Shown: positions 14,425 to 14,494 of the stretch, in pieces
Position numbering within the stretch: position 1 is the first letter of the stretch
How the letters are laid out: the number at the start of each line of letters is the position of its first letter
Source: Methanobrevibacter sp.
GTDB taxonomy: Archaea; Methanobacteriota; Methanobacteria; Methanobacteriales; Methanobacteriaceae
DNA: 14,494 nucleotides
Direction of reading: 5' to 3'
NCBI GenBank assembly: GCA_009784145.1
Contig: WRCI01000024.1
Span: 1 to 14,494 of the forward strand
Translations under genes and position numbers: made by a program
Notes under the pieces: model-generated
The model's database searches: none
Seen by the model: only the letters and a program-made list of their open reading frames with translations
What the model was told of the DNA's origin: nothing

Positions 14425-14494
14425 ATAGATTTAATTTTTATAATATATTTTATAATAAATTTCATTTAATTAATAGATTTAATTTTTATAATAT
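14425..14494. repeat. 22-bp direct repeat at window end
   Basis: A 22-bp sequence starting atagatttaattt and ending ataatat occurs at 14425-14446 and again at 14473-14494, with a 48-bp period. The second copy ends exactly at the window edge, so more copies may follow. Confidence 0.7.

Overview
The window is very AT-rich: the intergenic stretches are almost pure A/T. The gene set is archaeal: aspartate carbamoyltransferase regulatory chain (PyrI), a NOG1-type GTPase, an AMMECR1 protein, TldD, a DUF447 flavoprotein and a pantoate kinase (archaeal CoA route). Shine-Dalgarno sites of the GGAGGTGAT type and TATA boxes fit this. The composition and gene set suggest a Methanobacteriales methanogen, most likely Methanobrevibacter or a close relative. 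This is an inference from composition and families, not a database match.

Left part (1-5007). After pyrI on the + strand come four minus-strand genes: a secreted M14-like zinc hydrolase (918-1730), a GMC-type FAD oxidoreductase with a four-cysteine motif (2219-3487), a membrane-anchored second M14-like protein (3658-4428), and a 30-residue cysteine-containing small protein (4915-5007). The small gene has a strong ribosome binding site and a good TATA box. It is the item most worth a second look.

Middle part (5478-9815). Four plus-strand genes: tldD, the AMMECR1 gene, the NOG1-type GTPase and a small heat shock protein. All four are housekeeping or proteostasis genes.

Right part (10126-14339). 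A SIS-domain aminosugar enzyme (-), a DUF447 FMN-type protein (+) that carries a recent in-frame 30-bp repeat, a SAM-dependent methyltransferase (-) and pantoate kinase (-).

Most long intergenic spaces contain their own short-period tandem repeats, with periods of 10, 13, 15, about 20, 30, 32 or 59-60 bp. None has CRISPR architecture. Several periods are near multiples of the DNA helical repeat and some match the 30/60-bp footprint of archaeal histones, so a structural role is possible. No tRNA, rRNA, insertion sequence or CRISPR array was seen.
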